Below are positions 7,933 to 17,437 of a stretch of 64,000 bases of DNA, piece by piece. The stretch is from Paractinoplanes abujensis (lineage in GTDB: Bacteria > Actinomycetota > Actinomycetes > Mycobacteriales > Micromonosporaceae). Position numbers and translations under genes: made by a program. Under the pieces are notes generated by a model. It searched no databases, was not told the DNA's origin, and worked only from the letters and a program-made list of their open reading frames with translations. The stretch lies in assembly GCF_014204895.1 (NCBI RefSeq), contig NZ_JACHMF010000001.1, positions 6,386,001 to 6,450,000 of the forward strand, written 5' to 3'. The stretch's first letter is position 1. Every line of letters begins with the position of its first letter.

Positions 7933-8964
7933 TTGACCGTACGACCCCGCCGGTGGCTGATGCTTGCCCTGGCGCCGATCGTGGCCCTGTCTTTCCTGGC
8001 CGTGCCCTCCTCGCCGGCGCTGGCCGAGCCCGGCGACGACACCGCTCCGAGCGAGGGCAGCGCGGGTGACACGGTGGGCAAGAACGCCACCCTCGACGAT
8101 GTGATCGAGTCCTCGAACCGGCGTTTCGTCGCGGCCCAGGCCGCCGTGACGAAATCCACAGCCGAGCAGAGGCGGCTCGCCAAGGAGATCAGACTGGCTG
8201 AAGGCAAGCGTCTCGCGCTGCTCCCCGAGGTCAACGCGATCGCCGGCCAGCAGTATCGAACTGGCCACCTGGGGGCGGCCAGCTTCCTGCTGGGCAGCCA
8301 GAACTCCGACGACTTCCTGGCCAAGGCGGTCTCGCTCGAAGAGATCAACGCGATGCAGGACCGCAAGCTGGCCGAGCTGAACAAGGTCATCAACGAGGTC
8401 AACACCAAGAAAGCCGCGCTCGACGCCGAGGTCAAGAAGCGTAAGACCAACCTCGTGGCCATGAGCAAGCAGAAGAAGGCGGCCAACGACGCGCTCGCGC
8501 TGGTCGGCGGCGAGAGCCTCACCCACGGCATCGTGCTGGCCAAATCGCCGGCCGCTGCTCCCGCGCCGCGCAATTCCGACGGCGGTTTCTCGCCCGAGGG
8601 TTGCAACGTCCAGGACGAGACCACGAGTGGCTGCGTGACGGCCCGCACAATGCACATGTACAAAGAGGTGAAGAAGGCCGGCTTCAATCGGTTCGTCGGC
8701 TGTCACCGCAACGGCGGGCCGTTCGAGCACCCGAAGGGCCGGGCCTGCGACTGGTCGTTGCAGAAGCGCGGCTTCGCACCCGCCCACAATGCCGATACCC
8801 GCACGTACGGCAACAACCTGATGGCTTTCCTGGTGCGTAATGCCGACAAGCTCGGCATCTATTACGTGATTTGGTACAAGCAGATCTGGTTCCCGGCCAG
8901 CGGCTGGAAGTCGTACAGCGGTCCGAGCGACCACACCGACCACGTGCACGTGTCGATGCTCTGA
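7933..8964 (+). CDS. Secreted coiled-coil protein with D,D-peptidase-like C-terminal domain (paralogue)
   Basis: 343 residues from TTG 7933, seven bases after GGAAGGA. The frame is open further upstream but that part is riboswitch. Signal peptide to about residue 33 (SPALA), coiled coil about 50-190, linker, then the same C-terminal domain as the 6393-7445 protein: FEHPKGRACDW and DHTDHVHV keep both proposed zinc-ligand clusters. The two proteins share architecture and are divergently transcribed, so they arose by duplication. Extracellular; probable peptidoglycan hydrolase or its regulator. A strong terminator follows. Confidence 0.85.
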   Translation: MTVRPRRWLMLALAPIVALSFLAVPSSPALAEPGDDTAPSEGSAGDTVGKNATLDDVIESSNRRFVAAQAAVTKSTAEQRRLAKEIRLAEGKRLALLPEVNAIAGQQYRTGHLGAASFLLGSQNSDDFLAKAVSLEEINAMQDRKLAELNKVINEVNTKKAALDAEVKKRKTNLVAMSKQKKAANDALALVGGESLTHGIVLAKSPAAAPAPRNSDGGFSPEGCNVQDETTSGCVTARTMHMYKEVKKAGFNRFVGCHRNGGPFEHPKGRACDWSLQKRGFAPAHNADTRTYGNNLMAFLVRNADKLGIYYVIWYKQIWFPASGWKSYSGPSDHTDHVHVSML

Positions 8965-8979
8965 CGACAGACCTGCGCA

Positions 8980-9011
8980 GAAGGGCCCCGGGGTGAACCC
9001 CGGGGCCCTTC
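8980..9011. terminator. Bidirectional terminator hairpin
   Basis: Perfect 14-bp inverted repeat GAAGGGCCCCGGGG / CCCCGGGGCCCTTC with loop TGAA, followed by TTCC on the plus strand and a short T run on the minus. It lies between convergent genes ending at 8964 and 9026. Confidence 0.9.
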
Positions 9012-9025
9012 TTCCATGCCAGGCG

Positions 9026-11389
9026 TCAGCTGGTCATGCGCCGCACCGGGGCGCGTCCGACCGGCTGGCTCGGGGCCGGGCCGACCGGGTGCGCCGGCGG
9101 GATCGGCACGGTCACCGGCTTGACCTGGGTGACCTCCACGTCCTTGCCGTGGTGGTTGACGACCAGGCGGGCCGAGCCGCCGCCGTTGCGCAGCGAATAC
9201 GTCACCTCGTCGGCGGTCACGTTCACCCGCAGCCGCAGCCCGCGCCAGAGCAGCGAGAACTCCAGGTTGTTGATGCGGCTGGGCAGACGCGGGGCGAACG
9301 ACAGCTGCCCGTTGAAGTCGCGCATGCCGCCCAGACCGGCCACCAGCGAGATCCACGTGCCGGCCAGCGAGGCGATGTGCAGACCGTCCCGCGAGTTCTG
9401 GTGGAGGTCGTGCAGGTCCATCAGGGCGGCCTCGCCCAGGTAGTCGTGCGCCAGTTCCAGGTGACCCACCTCGGCCGCCAGCACGGCCTGGACGCAGGCC
9501 GACAACGACGAGTCCCGGACCGTACGCGCGTCGTAGTAGGCGAAGTTGCGCGCCTTCTCCTCCGGCGTGAACGCGTCACCGCGGATGTACATCGCCATGA
9601 CCAGGTCGGCCTGCTTGACCACCTGCTTGCGGTACAGGTCGAAATACGGGTAGTTGAGCAGCAGCGGGTACGCCTCGGGCGGGGTGTTCTCGAAGTCCCA
9701 CTCCTGCAGCCGGGTGAAGCCCTCGGACTGCTGGTGCACGCCGAGCTCCCGGTCGTACGGGATGTGCACCGCGGCCGCCGCGTCCCGCCAGCTCGCCGTC
9801 TCCTCGTCGTCCACGCCCAGCTTGCGGGCCAGGTCGGGGTGGCGCTTGGCAGCGTCGGCGGCCGCCAGGAAGTTCTGCTGGGCCAGCAGGTTGGTGTAGA
9901 TGTTGTCGTTGACCACGGCGGTGTACTCGTCGGGGCCGGTGACGCCGTCGATGTGGAAGCGGCCGTGCCGGTCGTGGTGGCCCAGCGAGCGCCACAGTCG
10001 CGCCGTCTCGACCAGCAGCTCGAGGCCGACCTCACGCTCGAAGTCGTAGTCGCCGGTGGCCTGCACGTAGCGGCGGACGGCGTCGGCGATGTCGGCACCG
10101 ATGTGGAAGCCCGCAGTGCCGGCCGGCCAGTACGCCGAGCACTCCTGCCCGCGGATCGTGCGCCACGGGAAGGCCGCCCCCTGCAGGCCGAGCGTCTGGG
10201 CCCGCTCCCGGGCCAGATCGAGCGTGGAGTGCCGCCAGCGCAGCACGTCGGCCGCCGCGGAGGGCTGCGTGTAGGTCAGCGCCGGGAGCACGAAGGTCTC
10301 GGCGTCCCAGAACGTGTGGCCGTCGTAGCCGGGGCCGCTGAGGCCCTTGGAGCCGATCGGCCGCTGCTCGGCACGCGCACCCGCCTGGAGCGTGTGGAAG
10401 AGGCCGAAGCGGACGGCCTGCTGCACCTCGGGGTCGCCCTCGACCTTGACGTCGGAGTGGTCCCAGAAGGCGTCCAGATATTCGCGCTGGGCCTCGATCA
10501 GGCCCTCCCAGCCGTCCAGCCGGGCGCTGGCCAGTGCCGCGCCGACCTGGTCGCGCACGGCGGGCAGCGAGCGGTGGCTGGACCAGCCGTACGCCGCCAG
10601 CTTGACCACGCGTAGCTTCTGCCCCGGCTCGAGCTTGCAGGCCACCGTGGTGCGCAACCAGTCGGGGTGGCCCTCGGTGGTGACGGCGTGCTTGCCGGGC
10701 GCGTCGATCAGGTGCTCCATGGCTGCGGCCATGCGCAGGTCGCTGGCCTTGGTGCGGTGCACCAGCAGGCCACCGGTGCGCTGCTCGAGCACCTCCTCGG
10801 ACTGCAGCGGGTGGTCGAGCACGGCGGCGACGCGCGGGTCCTTGCTCATCGGCGGGAGCTGCTCGTTGGCGACCAGCTCGGACTGCAGGATCAGCCGGGA
10901 CGGGCCGTCGAGCGGCTCGACCTCGTACAGGAAAGCCACGACGGAGCGCTGGGTGAACGAGACCATGCGCACGGTGCGGACGCGAATGGCCTGGCCCGAC
11001 GGGGAGACCCACTCGACAGTCCGCTCGAGCGTGCCGGCCCGCAGGTCGAGGACCCGCTCGTGGGACCGCAGCTCGCCGTAGCGCACGTCGAACGGCTCGT
11101 CGTCGACCAGCAGCCGCATGAGCTTGGCGTTGGTCACGTTGACCATGGTCTGGCCGGACTCGGGGAAGCCGTAGCCGGCCTCCGCGTACGGCAGCGGGCG
11201 GAGCTCGTAGAACGAGTTCAGGTAGGTGCCCGGCAGGCCGTGCGGCTCGCCCTCGTCCAAGTTTCCGCGTATCCCGATGTGTCCGTTGGCCAGCGCGAAG
11301 ACCGACTCCGACTGGGCCAGCAGGTCCAGGTCGAGCCGCGTCTCGCGGATGTGCCACGGGTCCACGGGATAAGCCCGTTCACGGATCAC
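9026..11389 (-). CDS. Glycoside hydrolase family 65 phosphorylase (maltose/trehalose/kojibiose type)
   Basis: 787 residues, full length for GH65. Domain order fits: N-terminal beta-sandwich, linker, (alpha/alpha)6 barrel, C-terminal beta part. TFWDAETF and GVTGPDEYTAVVNDN are the GH65 signatures; Glu488 in GPDEY is the expected general acid. Such enzymes split an alpha-glucosyl disaccharide with phosphate to give beta-glucose 1-phosphate. The gene directly upstream encodes a beta-phosphoglucomutase-like HAD, the classic operon partner. Which disaccharide is used cannot be read from motifs. Cytoplasmic; no signal peptide. Confidence 0.95.
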   Translation of the reverse strand: MIRERAYPVDPWHIRETRLDLDLLAQSESVFALANGHIGIRGNLDEGEPHGLPGTYLNSFYELRPLPYAEAGYGFPESGQTMVNVTNAKLMRLLVDDEPFDVRYGELRSHERVLDLRAGTLERTVEWVSPSGQAIRVRTVRMVSFTQRSVVAFLYEVEPLDGPSRLILQSELVANEQLPPMSKDPRVAAVLDHPLQSEEVLEQRTGGLLVHRTKASDLRMAAAMEHLIDAPGKHAVTTEGHPDWLRTTVACKLEPGQKLRVVKLAAYGWSSHRSLPAVRDQVGAALASARLDGWEGLIEAQREYLDAFWDHSDVKVEGDPEVQQAVRFGLFHTLQAGARAEQRPIGSKGLSGPGYDGHTFWDAETFVLPALTYTQPSAAADVLRWRHSTLDLARERAQTLGLQGAAFPWRTIRGQECSAYWPAGTAGFHIGADIADAVRRYVQATGDYDFEREVGLELLVETARLWRSLGHHDRHGRFHIDGVTGPDEYTAVVNDNIYTNLLAQQNFLAAADAAKRHPDLARKLGVDDEETASWRDAAAAVHIPYDRELGVHQQSEGFTRLQEWDFENTPPEAYPLLLNYPYFDLYRKQVVKQADLVMAMYIRGDAFTPEEKARNFAYYDARTVRDSSLSACVQAVLAAEVGHLELAHDYLGEAALMDLHDLHQNSRDGLHIASLAGTWISLVAGLGGMRDFNGQLSFAPRLPSRINNLEFSLLWRGLRLRVNVTADEVTYSLRNGGGSARLVVNHHGKDVEVTQVKPVTVPIPPAHPVGPAPSQPVGRAPVRRMTS

Positions 11390-11447
11390 GGTGGTGCCTC
11401 TCGAATGAGCAAGGAAAAGACTTGAAGATATAAACGCTGATACGTGC

Positions 11448-12188
11448 TCAGCGCGTCAGGAGTTCGGCCAAGTCCGTGACGACGATATCGGCACCGTTGT
11501 CGAGAAGCGCCTGAGTCTGACCCACCCGGTCGACCCCGATCACGATCCCGAACTGGCCGGCCCGGCCCGCGGCCACCCCGGCCTGGGCGTCCTCGTAGAC
11601 GGCGCAGCTTTCCGGCGGGAGGCCGAGCTGCTCGGCGGCGTAGAGGAACGTGTCGGGTGCGGGCTTGCCCGGCAGCTTGCGCTCACGGGCGGTCACACCG
11701 TCCACGCGCACCTCGATGAGGTCGGCGATGCCCGCCGCCTCCAGCACGTCCTTGCAGTTGGCGCTGGCCGAGACGACGGCCCGGCGCAACCCGGCTTCCT
11801 TGGCGGCCTTGAGGTAGTCGACCGATCCTTCGTAGACCTGGACGGCGCCCTCTTTGATCTTCTGCAGGACGAGGATGTTCTTGCGGTTGCCGATGCCGTT
11901 CACGGTCTGCTGGTCGGGACCGTCATCCGGGGTGCCCTCGGGGAGGGTGATGTTCCGAGAGGCCAGGAAGGTGCGAACACCATCGGCGCGTGGACGGCCG
12001 TCGACGTAGTCGTGATAGTCGGCGCCGGGGTCGAACGGCACGAACGCTTGCCCGTGCTGCGCCGACCACGCTTCGAGGAAGGTGTCGAACGTCTGCTTCC
12101 ACGCAGCATTGTGCACAAGCGCGGTCTGCGTGAGCACGCCGTCAAGATCGAAAAGGCATGCGGTTACTTGAGGAGGTAGTCCGAGCAC
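11448..12188 (-). CDS. pgmB: Beta-phosphoglucomutase-like HAD enzyme
   Basis: About 246 residues from GTG 12188; ATG 12215 is a possible longer start and neither has a clear ribosome-binding site. HAD motif I is FDLDGVLTQT (nucleophile Asp, acid/base Asp two later), motif II VSASANCKD, motif III lysine in KLPGKPAPDTF, motif IV YEDAQAGV. The cap region with RPRADGVRTFL matches beta-PGM. It should convert beta-glucose 1-phosphate from the GH65 enzyme, whose gene begins 58 bp downstream, into glucose 6-phosphate. Confidence 0.9.
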   Translation of the reverse strand: MLGLPPQVTACLFDLDGVLTQTALVHNAAWKQTFDTFLEAWSAQHGQAFVPFDPGADYHDYVDGRPRADGVRTFLASRNITLPEGTPDDGPDQQTVNGIGNRKNILVLQKIKEGAVQVYEGSVDYLKAAKEAGLRRAVVSASANCKDVLEAAGIADLIEVRVDGVTARERKLPGKPAPDTFLYAAEQLGLPPESCAVYEDAQAGVAAGRAGQFGIVIGVDRVGQTQALLDNGADIVVTDLAELLTR

Positions 12189-12291
12189 GCGCCCAATGTA
12201 GCCGCACCCGGACACCCATGAGCCCGGAAGGGCCGCTTCACATTCCTACGGCGGGTTTACCAGCGGTTCAAAGTGCTGTTGCGGGCTCGTG

Positions 12292-12813
12292 TCAGGCCGG
12301 AGTGGCGAGCACGATCCGCAACCCGATCGTGGTACCGATCGGGCCCGTCGCCACGGTGACCTCGTCACACAGCTGGTGGGCGAGCCAGATGCCGCGGCCA
12401 CCCACCTCGTACGCCTCGGGAATCTCTGGAGTTGTCAGGTGTGCGGGAATGCCGGGACCGGAATCGGTCACCGAGCACCAGGCCGAGCCGCCGGCCAGCC
12501 AGAGCAGCACCCGCCCGCTGCCACCGGCGTGCAGCACGACATTGGTGACGATCTCGTTGACCGCCAGCACGAAACCGGCCAGCCGGTCGCCGCCCAGACC
12601 GGCCGCGGTGAGCCGGGCCGACACCTCGTGCCGGACCAGGGTGATCTCGTCGCGCCCGAAACGGCGGTCGAGCAGCCGGCCGGGCGCTGCGGGCACCGGC
12701 TCGGCCAGGACCGTCGGCGAGACACCAGCCTTCGCCGGCTCCGCGCCCGGAGCCGGTCGCACACCCTGTCGCACTATTTCCTCCACCGTGGTGCAGCCTA
12801 CGCGCTGTGCCAC
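12292..12813 (-). CDS. RsbW-like histidine-kinase-fold ATP-binding protein (anti-sigma/serine kinase)
   Basis: About 173 residues from GTG 12813. The C-terminal 120 residues form a HATPase_c_2 domain: N box NEIVTNVVLHAGG, G1 box DSGPGIP, G2 box GGRGIWLA. This is the fold of SpoIIAB/RsbW proteins that phosphorylate anti-anti-sigma factors and bind sigma factors. No anti-anti-sigma or sigma gene lies next to it. The N-terminal 40 residues are low complexity. Orphan members like this are very common in actinomycetes. Confidence 0.9.
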   Translation of the reverse strand: MAQRVGCTTVEEIVRQGVRPAPGAEPAKAGVSPTVLAEPVPAAPGRLLDRRFGRDEITLVRHEVSARLTAAGLGGDRLAGFVLAVNEIVTNVVLHAGGSGRVLLWLAGGSAWCSVTDSGPGIPAHLTTPEIPEAYEVGGRGIWLAHQLCDEVTVATGPIGTTIGLRIVLATPA

Positions 12814-12853
12814 CGTAGTGGCACCACGCGTCCACGATATTGGGTGTCCGAAA

Positions 12854-13714
12854 TCAGAAGAGGTCGGCGATCGTCCGGAAAATTTCGGCGTAGAAATTGC
12901 CGTCGATGTCCCGGTACAGGCTGAACTTCATCTCCGGGCTGCCGAAGAACGGCCGCAGCGTCCAGGCCAGCTGCGTGCCCACGAAGCCGAAGAGCAGGAT
13001 CCAGATGTAGAGCAGGGTCATGCTGGGCGGCGTCGGCTGCGCCGGCGGGCGCGGCTGCGGACGCAGCGGCTGCGGCCCGTACGCGGGCGGGATCTGCACG
13101 GGGGCGGGCGCCGGAGTGGCCCCGTTCGCCGCCCCGGCGGTGACGAGTTCCTTGGCGGGCTCGACCGCCGGAACAGCGGGATCAGCGGCCGGAACAGCGG
13201 GAGCCACCTTGGGGGCGAGCAGCCCGTGCTCGTTGAGCACCCGCATGCCACCGGTCAGGAACCGCAGCCCGACCAGCGCCGACAGGGCCAGGATGACCAC
13301 GTTGAGCAGCTTGAAGAACGAGTAGTCGTTCGCCGTGATCAGGAAGAACAGGCTGATCGGGGCGAACGCCAGCGCCAGCATGGCGGTCACGGTCAGCGCG
13401 ACCATCACCAGCGACAACGACTGCCGAATGGACAACCGGGCCCCGAAGACCAGGTTGAAGAGATAGAGCGTGGGCAGGCAGATGGTCAGCGTGGCCAGGA
13501 ACAGCAGCGGCAGCTTGCCCGCCGAGGTCAGTGCCATCAGCACGCTGTGGAAGGAGCCCAGCACGGCGCCGTAGACGGCCAGCGCCACCACCGAGCTGAC
13601 CAGCATCTGGCCAGTGAGTTTGGGCAGCTCACGATCCTCCACGATCTGCTGCCAGATGCCCTGTCGGTCGCGCAGGATGCGCTCGATTACCAGAAGCCCG
13701 GACGCGTTCGCCAC
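12854..13714 (-). CDS. Multi-pass membrane protein, Yip1-like, with Pro/Ala linker
   Basis: 286 residues from GTG 13714, which has AGGAGGT about 6 bases upstream; the open frame further upstream has no such site. Five to six hydrophobic helices occupy residues about 30-190. A Pro/Ala-rich linker follows, then one more membrane helix (LLYIWILLFGFVG) and a short tail. The organisation resembles Yip1/DUF-type membrane proteins. Function unknown. Confidence 0.8.
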   Translation of the reverse strand: MANASGLLVIERILRDRQGIWQQIVEDRELPKLTGQMLVSSVVALAVYGAVLGSFHSVLMALTSAGKLPLLFLATLTICLPTLYLFNLVFGARLSIRQSLSLVMVALTVTAMLALAFAPISLFFLITANDYSFFKLLNVVILALSALVGLRFLTGGMRVLNEHGLLAPKVAPAVPAADPAVPAVEPAKELVTAGAANGATPAPAPVQIPPAYGPQPLRPQPRPPAQPTPPSMTLLYIWILLFGFVGTQLAWTLRPFFGSPEMKFSLYRDIDGNFYAEIFRTIADLF

Positions 13715-13801
13715 GTTCCTACCTCCTGCAGGTCGGGTCCGTATCGTCGATACGCCATCGCACCGACGTGTGGGCGGAACGGTACGCCATGGACACAAAC
13801 T

Positions 13802-13835
13802 CCGAAAGGCCCGCGCTCACGCGCGGGCCTTTCGG
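13802..13835 (-). terminator. Terminator of the sugar ABC ATPase gene
   Basis: Perfect 15-bp inverted repeat CCGAAAGGCCCGCGC with loop TCAC. It sits 13 bp past the stop of the gene at 13849-15150 on the minus strand, and upstream of the next gene's ribosome-binding site. Confidence 0.85.
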
Positions 13836-13848
13836 GTGATGCGAGGGG

Positions 13849-15150
13849 TCAGCGCCAGCCGACGTCGATCCGATCGCCGCGCTCGTCGAAGAAGTGCAGG
13901 GCGTCCATCTTCACCGCGACCGAGAGCGGATGGCCCGGCGAGACCGGCGGGTACGGCGCCAGCCGTACGCCCAGTTCGGCCGGTCGGCGGTGATGGCGCC
14001 CGGGGTCGTTGAGCACGCTCGGCGAATCGGGCTCGCGGGTCTTGACCGCGGTGCCCGAGCCGCGGCCGGTCAGGCGCTGCAGGGCGCCGCCGAACCGCTT
14101 GAGCGCGCCCCCCGCGGGCTCCGCGTCGTCGCGCGCGCGAGTGCCCATCTCGTCGACGACGATCGCCGTGGCGCCGATGTCGAGATAGGCCAGCGACTCG
14201 TGCCCGTGGTGCTCGAGATAGCGGATGCGGCCGCGCAGCACGTCCCCCGGCTGATCGGGCGCAACCGGGGTGAGCGCCTCGGCCCGCATCCCGACCACGA
14301 TCCGCTCGCCGTGGTAGTGCGCCACCGCGCGGGCCCGGATGTCGTTCCAGGGCAGGTAGAGCGACTGCTCGCCGAAGTTGAGCTCGATGTAGCGCTCCAG
14401 GTGCACGTAGACGGCCGCCTCGAGCAGGTTCATCCGGGGCGCGCCCAGGAACGCCGCGACGTAAAGGGTGGCCGGCCGCCCGTACACCTCGGTCGGCGTG
14501 CCCACGTCCTGCAGGACGCCCTTGCGCATGATCGCGACCCGGTCGGCCATGGTCAGCGCCTCGGCCTGGTCGTGCGTCACGTACATCGTGGTCACGCCCA
14601 GCTCACGGGTCAGGCTGGAGATCTCGGCCCGCAGTTCCGCCCGCAGCCCGCTGTCCAGGTTGGAGAGCGGCTCGTCCATCAGGAACAGGCCCGGCCGCCG
14701 GACGATCGCGCGGCCCATCGCGACCCGCTGGCGCTGCCCGCCGGAGAGCTGGCTCGGTTTGCGCCGCAGCACATCCCCTATCCCCAGCGCGGCGGCCACG
14801 TCGCCGACCCGCTCGCCGCGCGGCGCCGGCTCGACTCCCGAGAGCTTGAGCGGGAAGCCGATGTTGTCGCCCACGGTCATGTGCGGATAGAGCGCGAAAT
14901 CCTGGAAGACCATCGCGATGCTGCGGTCACGGGGCGCGAGTTCGAGGACCGGGTCGCCGTTGAGGAGGATGTCGCCCTCGGTCGGATCCTCGAGCCCGGC
15001 GATCATGCGGAGAATCGTGGACTTCCCGCAACCGGACGGCCCGAGCAGGACCAAGAACTCACCGTCGTCGACGTCGAGGCTGACGTTGTTGACGGCAATC
15101 GTGCCGTCGGGCCACACCTTCGTAACGTCCTTGAGCGAGACGGTCGACAC
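13849..15150 (-). CDS. ugpC: ABC transporter ATPase, UgpC/MsmK (multiple-sugar) type
   Basis: 433 residues from GTG 15150 with GGGAGGT six bases upstream. Walker A GPSGCGKST, Q-loop VFQDFALYPHM, signature LSGGQRQR, Walker B LFLMDEPLSNLD, switch His in YVTHDQAEA. The C-terminal TOBE/MOP part (VGMRAEAL, then LSVAVKMDALHFFD) identifies the CUT1 sugar group. The usual length is about 360-370; the excess is an Arg/Gly-rich insertion at about residues 335-385, within the regulatory domain. No permease or binding protein is adjacent, so it may be a shared ATPase serving several sugar importers, as MsiK does in Streptomyces. Confidence 0.93.
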   Translation of the reverse strand: MSTVSLKDVTKVWPDGTIAVNNVSLDVDDGEFLVLLGPSGCGKSTILRMIAGLEDPTEGDILLNGDPVLELAPRDRSIAMVFQDFALYPHMTVGDNIGFPLKLSGVEPAPRGERVGDVAAALGIGDVLRRKPSQLSGGQRQRVAMGRAIVRRPGLFLMDEPLSNLDSGLRAELRAEISSLTRELGVTTMYVTHDQAEALTMADRVAIMRKGVLQDVGTPTEVYGRPATLYVAAFLGAPRMNLLEAAVYVHLERYIELNFGEQSLYLPWNDIRARAVAHYHGERIVVGMRAEALTPVAPDQPGDVLRGRIRYLEHHGHESLAYLDIGATAIVVDEMGTRARDDAEPAGGALKRFGGALQRLTGRGSGTAVKTREPDSPSVLNDPGRHHRRPAELGVRLAPYPPVSPGHPLSVAVKMDALHFFDERGDRIDVGWR

Positions 15151-15283
15151 CGTCTACCTCCCCTGCCGGGCACCATCAATGTGATCCCGGTCCCACGACG
15201 GCCGGCGATCGGCCTAATTTGACGAGGAGTATCGATGTCACGCCATCGGGTGAACAGGCCATTTGCGCTGTGTAAGCGCTTGG

Positions 15284-17437
15284 TTACGCCTTCTCGTCGA
15301 GGAAGATTCGCCGTACGACGCGCTCGGCCGCCCGGCCGTCGTCGAGGTAGCAGAAGCGCTCGCGGAACGCCGACCGCGCGACCTGGGCCGTCTCGTCCGC
15401 GTAAGCCCCGCTGCGGAACAGATCGGACAGCGTGACGAAGTCGGTCGCGACCGCACCGGGCGGCTCGGCGAGCAGGTCGAAATACGTGCCTCGCACATCG
15501 CGATAGACCGGCCAATCCGGCGCGAACACGACGATCGGGCGATCAAGTACCGCAAAATCGAACATCGCCGATGAGTAGTCGGTGAGCAGCACGTCGGCGG
15601 CCAGGTAGAGGTCCTCGACCACAGGATGCTCGGAGACGTCGACGACGGTGCCGCCGGTGGGCAGCTCGGTATCGGCCGAGAAGTAGTGCTTGCGGACCAG
15701 CAACGTCGTGTCCGGCCCGAGCACCTGGGCCAGCCGTTCGACGTCGAGCACCTGGTGCCCGGCGGGCAGCCACTCCCGATGGGTCGGCATGTAGAGCACG
15801 ACGCGCCGGCCCGCCGGGATGCCGAGCTGGTCGCGGACCGCGGCGCTGTCGGCGGCGGTGGCCCGGGCCAGCCGGTCGTTGCGCGGATAACCCACCTCGA
15901 GCGTCTCGTACGAGGTGGGGTAGGCCGACTCCCAGGCGATCGTGGTGTGCGCGTTGGCGGTCAGGCTGAAATCCCAGCGGTCGGCCCGCCGCATCTGGCC
16001 GCGGAAGTCCTGATCCCGTACGCCCGCGGGGTGATCGACCTGGTCGGCGCCCATCTTCTTGAGCGGGGTGCCGTGATGGGTCATGACGTGCGTGGTGCCC
16101 CGTCGCTTGACCATCCGATGGGGCCAGTTGACGTTGTTGATCAGATAGCGGGCCCGGGCCAGGGCGCGGTAGTACGGCAGCGTGCCCGCCACCACGTGCT
16201 CCGTGCCGGGAGGTAGCGACGCCGCCCGCGCCGGGCTCACCACCCACAGGTGCCGCACGCCCGGGGCCAGTTCGGCGGCCTTCCCGGCGATCGCGGCCGG
16301 ATTGCAGCCGACTCCGCGATACCAGTAGGCGGCGTAGAGCGCGAGCTGCCGGTCGACCGGCAGGCGCAGCTGGGCCCGGTAGTAGAGGTGACCCACGGCC
16401 TGCCGGGCCCGGCGCTTGACGACCCCACCGGCCCGCCGGACCAGCCGCTTCGCGCGACGGGCCCGGCCGATGGCGAAGTCGAACAGCCGCATCGGGCCGT
16501 AGGAGCCGCGGCTCACCATCCGGTAGCGCACGCCCTCGCCGCCGCCGGGCATCGGATAGCCCGCGGGCGGCAGGTACTTCGCGTACATCTCGTGCATGCG
16601 AGCGAAGAAGCGGGCCCGCGAATCGCGCGGCACCCGGGCGTCGTGCCGCAGCACCCGCAGGAAGTGCCAGATCATCCGGCGGAAGAGCAGCCCGCGCACC
16701 TCGTCGGTGGGCGAGGCGTACTTGGTGGCCAGGGCCATCGCGTGGTCCCAGTGGTCGAAGACCTCGAAGTGCCGGTCGCCCACGGTCCGGGTGATCGCGC
16801 CGGTGCGACGCTGCCGGTAGTGCACACACGTCCGCGGGAGGGTGCTGATCCGGGGCGCGGCCAGCATGACCGGGAAGGAGAACGAGACGTCCTCGTACCA
16901 CCCGGCCTCGAAGACGAACCCGAGCCGCAGCAGGAACTCCCGCCGGACCACCTTGTTCCAGGCCACGTGCAGGATGTTGAGCACCCGCGGCCACTGCTCG
17001 ACCGAGAAGACCTCGGGCGCCTCGGCCAGCGCCCGGCCCGCGGTGCCGGCCTGCACCCGGCCGTCCCAGTGCACCCTGTCCCAGCCGACGATCAGCAGGT
17101 CGGCCCCGGTCGAGCGAAGCCGGGCGGCCACCGCGGCCAGGGAGCCGGGCGAGAGCCAGTCGTCCGAGTCCACGAACCAGACGTACTCGCCGGTGGCGTG
17201 GTCCAGGCCCAGGTTGCGGGCGCGGCCCAGACCCAGGTTCTCGGGTGCGGTGACCACCCGTACGCGGGGATCGCGCGCGGCGTACTCGGCCAGGATCGCG
17301 CCGCTGTAGTCGGGCGAGCGGTCGTCGACGGCGACCACCTCGAAGTCGGTGAACGACTGGCTCAGCAGCGAGTCGAGACATTGCCGCAGGTAGCCCTGCA
17401 CCTTGTAGACGGGCAGAACGATGCTCAGGAACGTCAC
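15284..17437 (-). CDS. Bifunctional GT2 glycosyltransferase / CDP-glycerol glycerophosphotransferase (TagF-like)
   Basis: 717 residues from GTG 17437, which overlaps the upstream stop as GTGA. The N-terminal part (about 1-230) is a GT2 transferase: SIVLPVYKVQGYLRQCLDSLL, DDRSPDYSG, and the metal motif VDSDDW. The C-terminal part (about 370-715) is the Glyphos_transf domain of teichoic-acid polymerases: THHGTPLKKMG, LYMPTHREW, LVRKHYF and LLTDYSSAMFDFAVLDRP. Known relatives transfer glycerol- or ribitol-phosphate from CDP-alcohols to a wall polymer at the inner membrane face. Translationally coupled to the CDP-alcohol phosphotransferase gene. The longer reading frame beyond GTG 17437 is antisense-phase noise. 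Confidence 0.9.
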   Translation of the reverse strand: MTFLSIVLPVYKVQGYLRQCLDSLLSQSFTDFEVVAVDDRSPDYSGAILAEYAARDPRVRVVTAPENLGLGRARNLGLDHATGEYVWFVDSDDWLSPGSLAAVAARLRSTGADLLIVGWDRVHWDGRVQAGTAGRALAEAPEVFSVEQWPRVLNILHVAWNKVVRREFLLRLGFVFEAGWYEDVSFSFPVMLAAPRISTLPRTCVHYRQRRTGAITRTVGDRHFEVFDHWDHAMALATKYASPTDEVRGLLFRRMIWHFLRVLRHDARVPRDSRARFFARMHEMYAKYLPPAGYPMPGGGEGVRYRMVSRGSYGPMRLFDFAIGRARRAKRLVRRAGGVVKRRARQAVGHLYYRAQLRLPVDRQLALYAAYWYRGVGCNPAAIAGKAAELAPGVRHLWVVSPARAASLPPGTEHVVAGTLPYYRALARARYLINNVNWPHRMVKRRGTTHVMTHHGTPLKKMGADQVDHPAGVRDQDFRGQMRRADRWDFSLTANAHTTIAWESAYPTSYETLEVGYPRNDRLARATAADSAAVRDQLGIPAGRRVVLYMPTHREWLPAGHQVLDVERLAQVLGPDTTLLVRKHYFSADTELPTGGTVVDVSEHPVVEDLYLAADVLLTDYSSAMFDFAVLDRPIVVFAPDWPVYRDVRGTYFDLLAEPPGAVATDFVTLSDLFRSGAYADETAQVARSAFRERFCYLDDGRAAERVVRRIFLDEKA

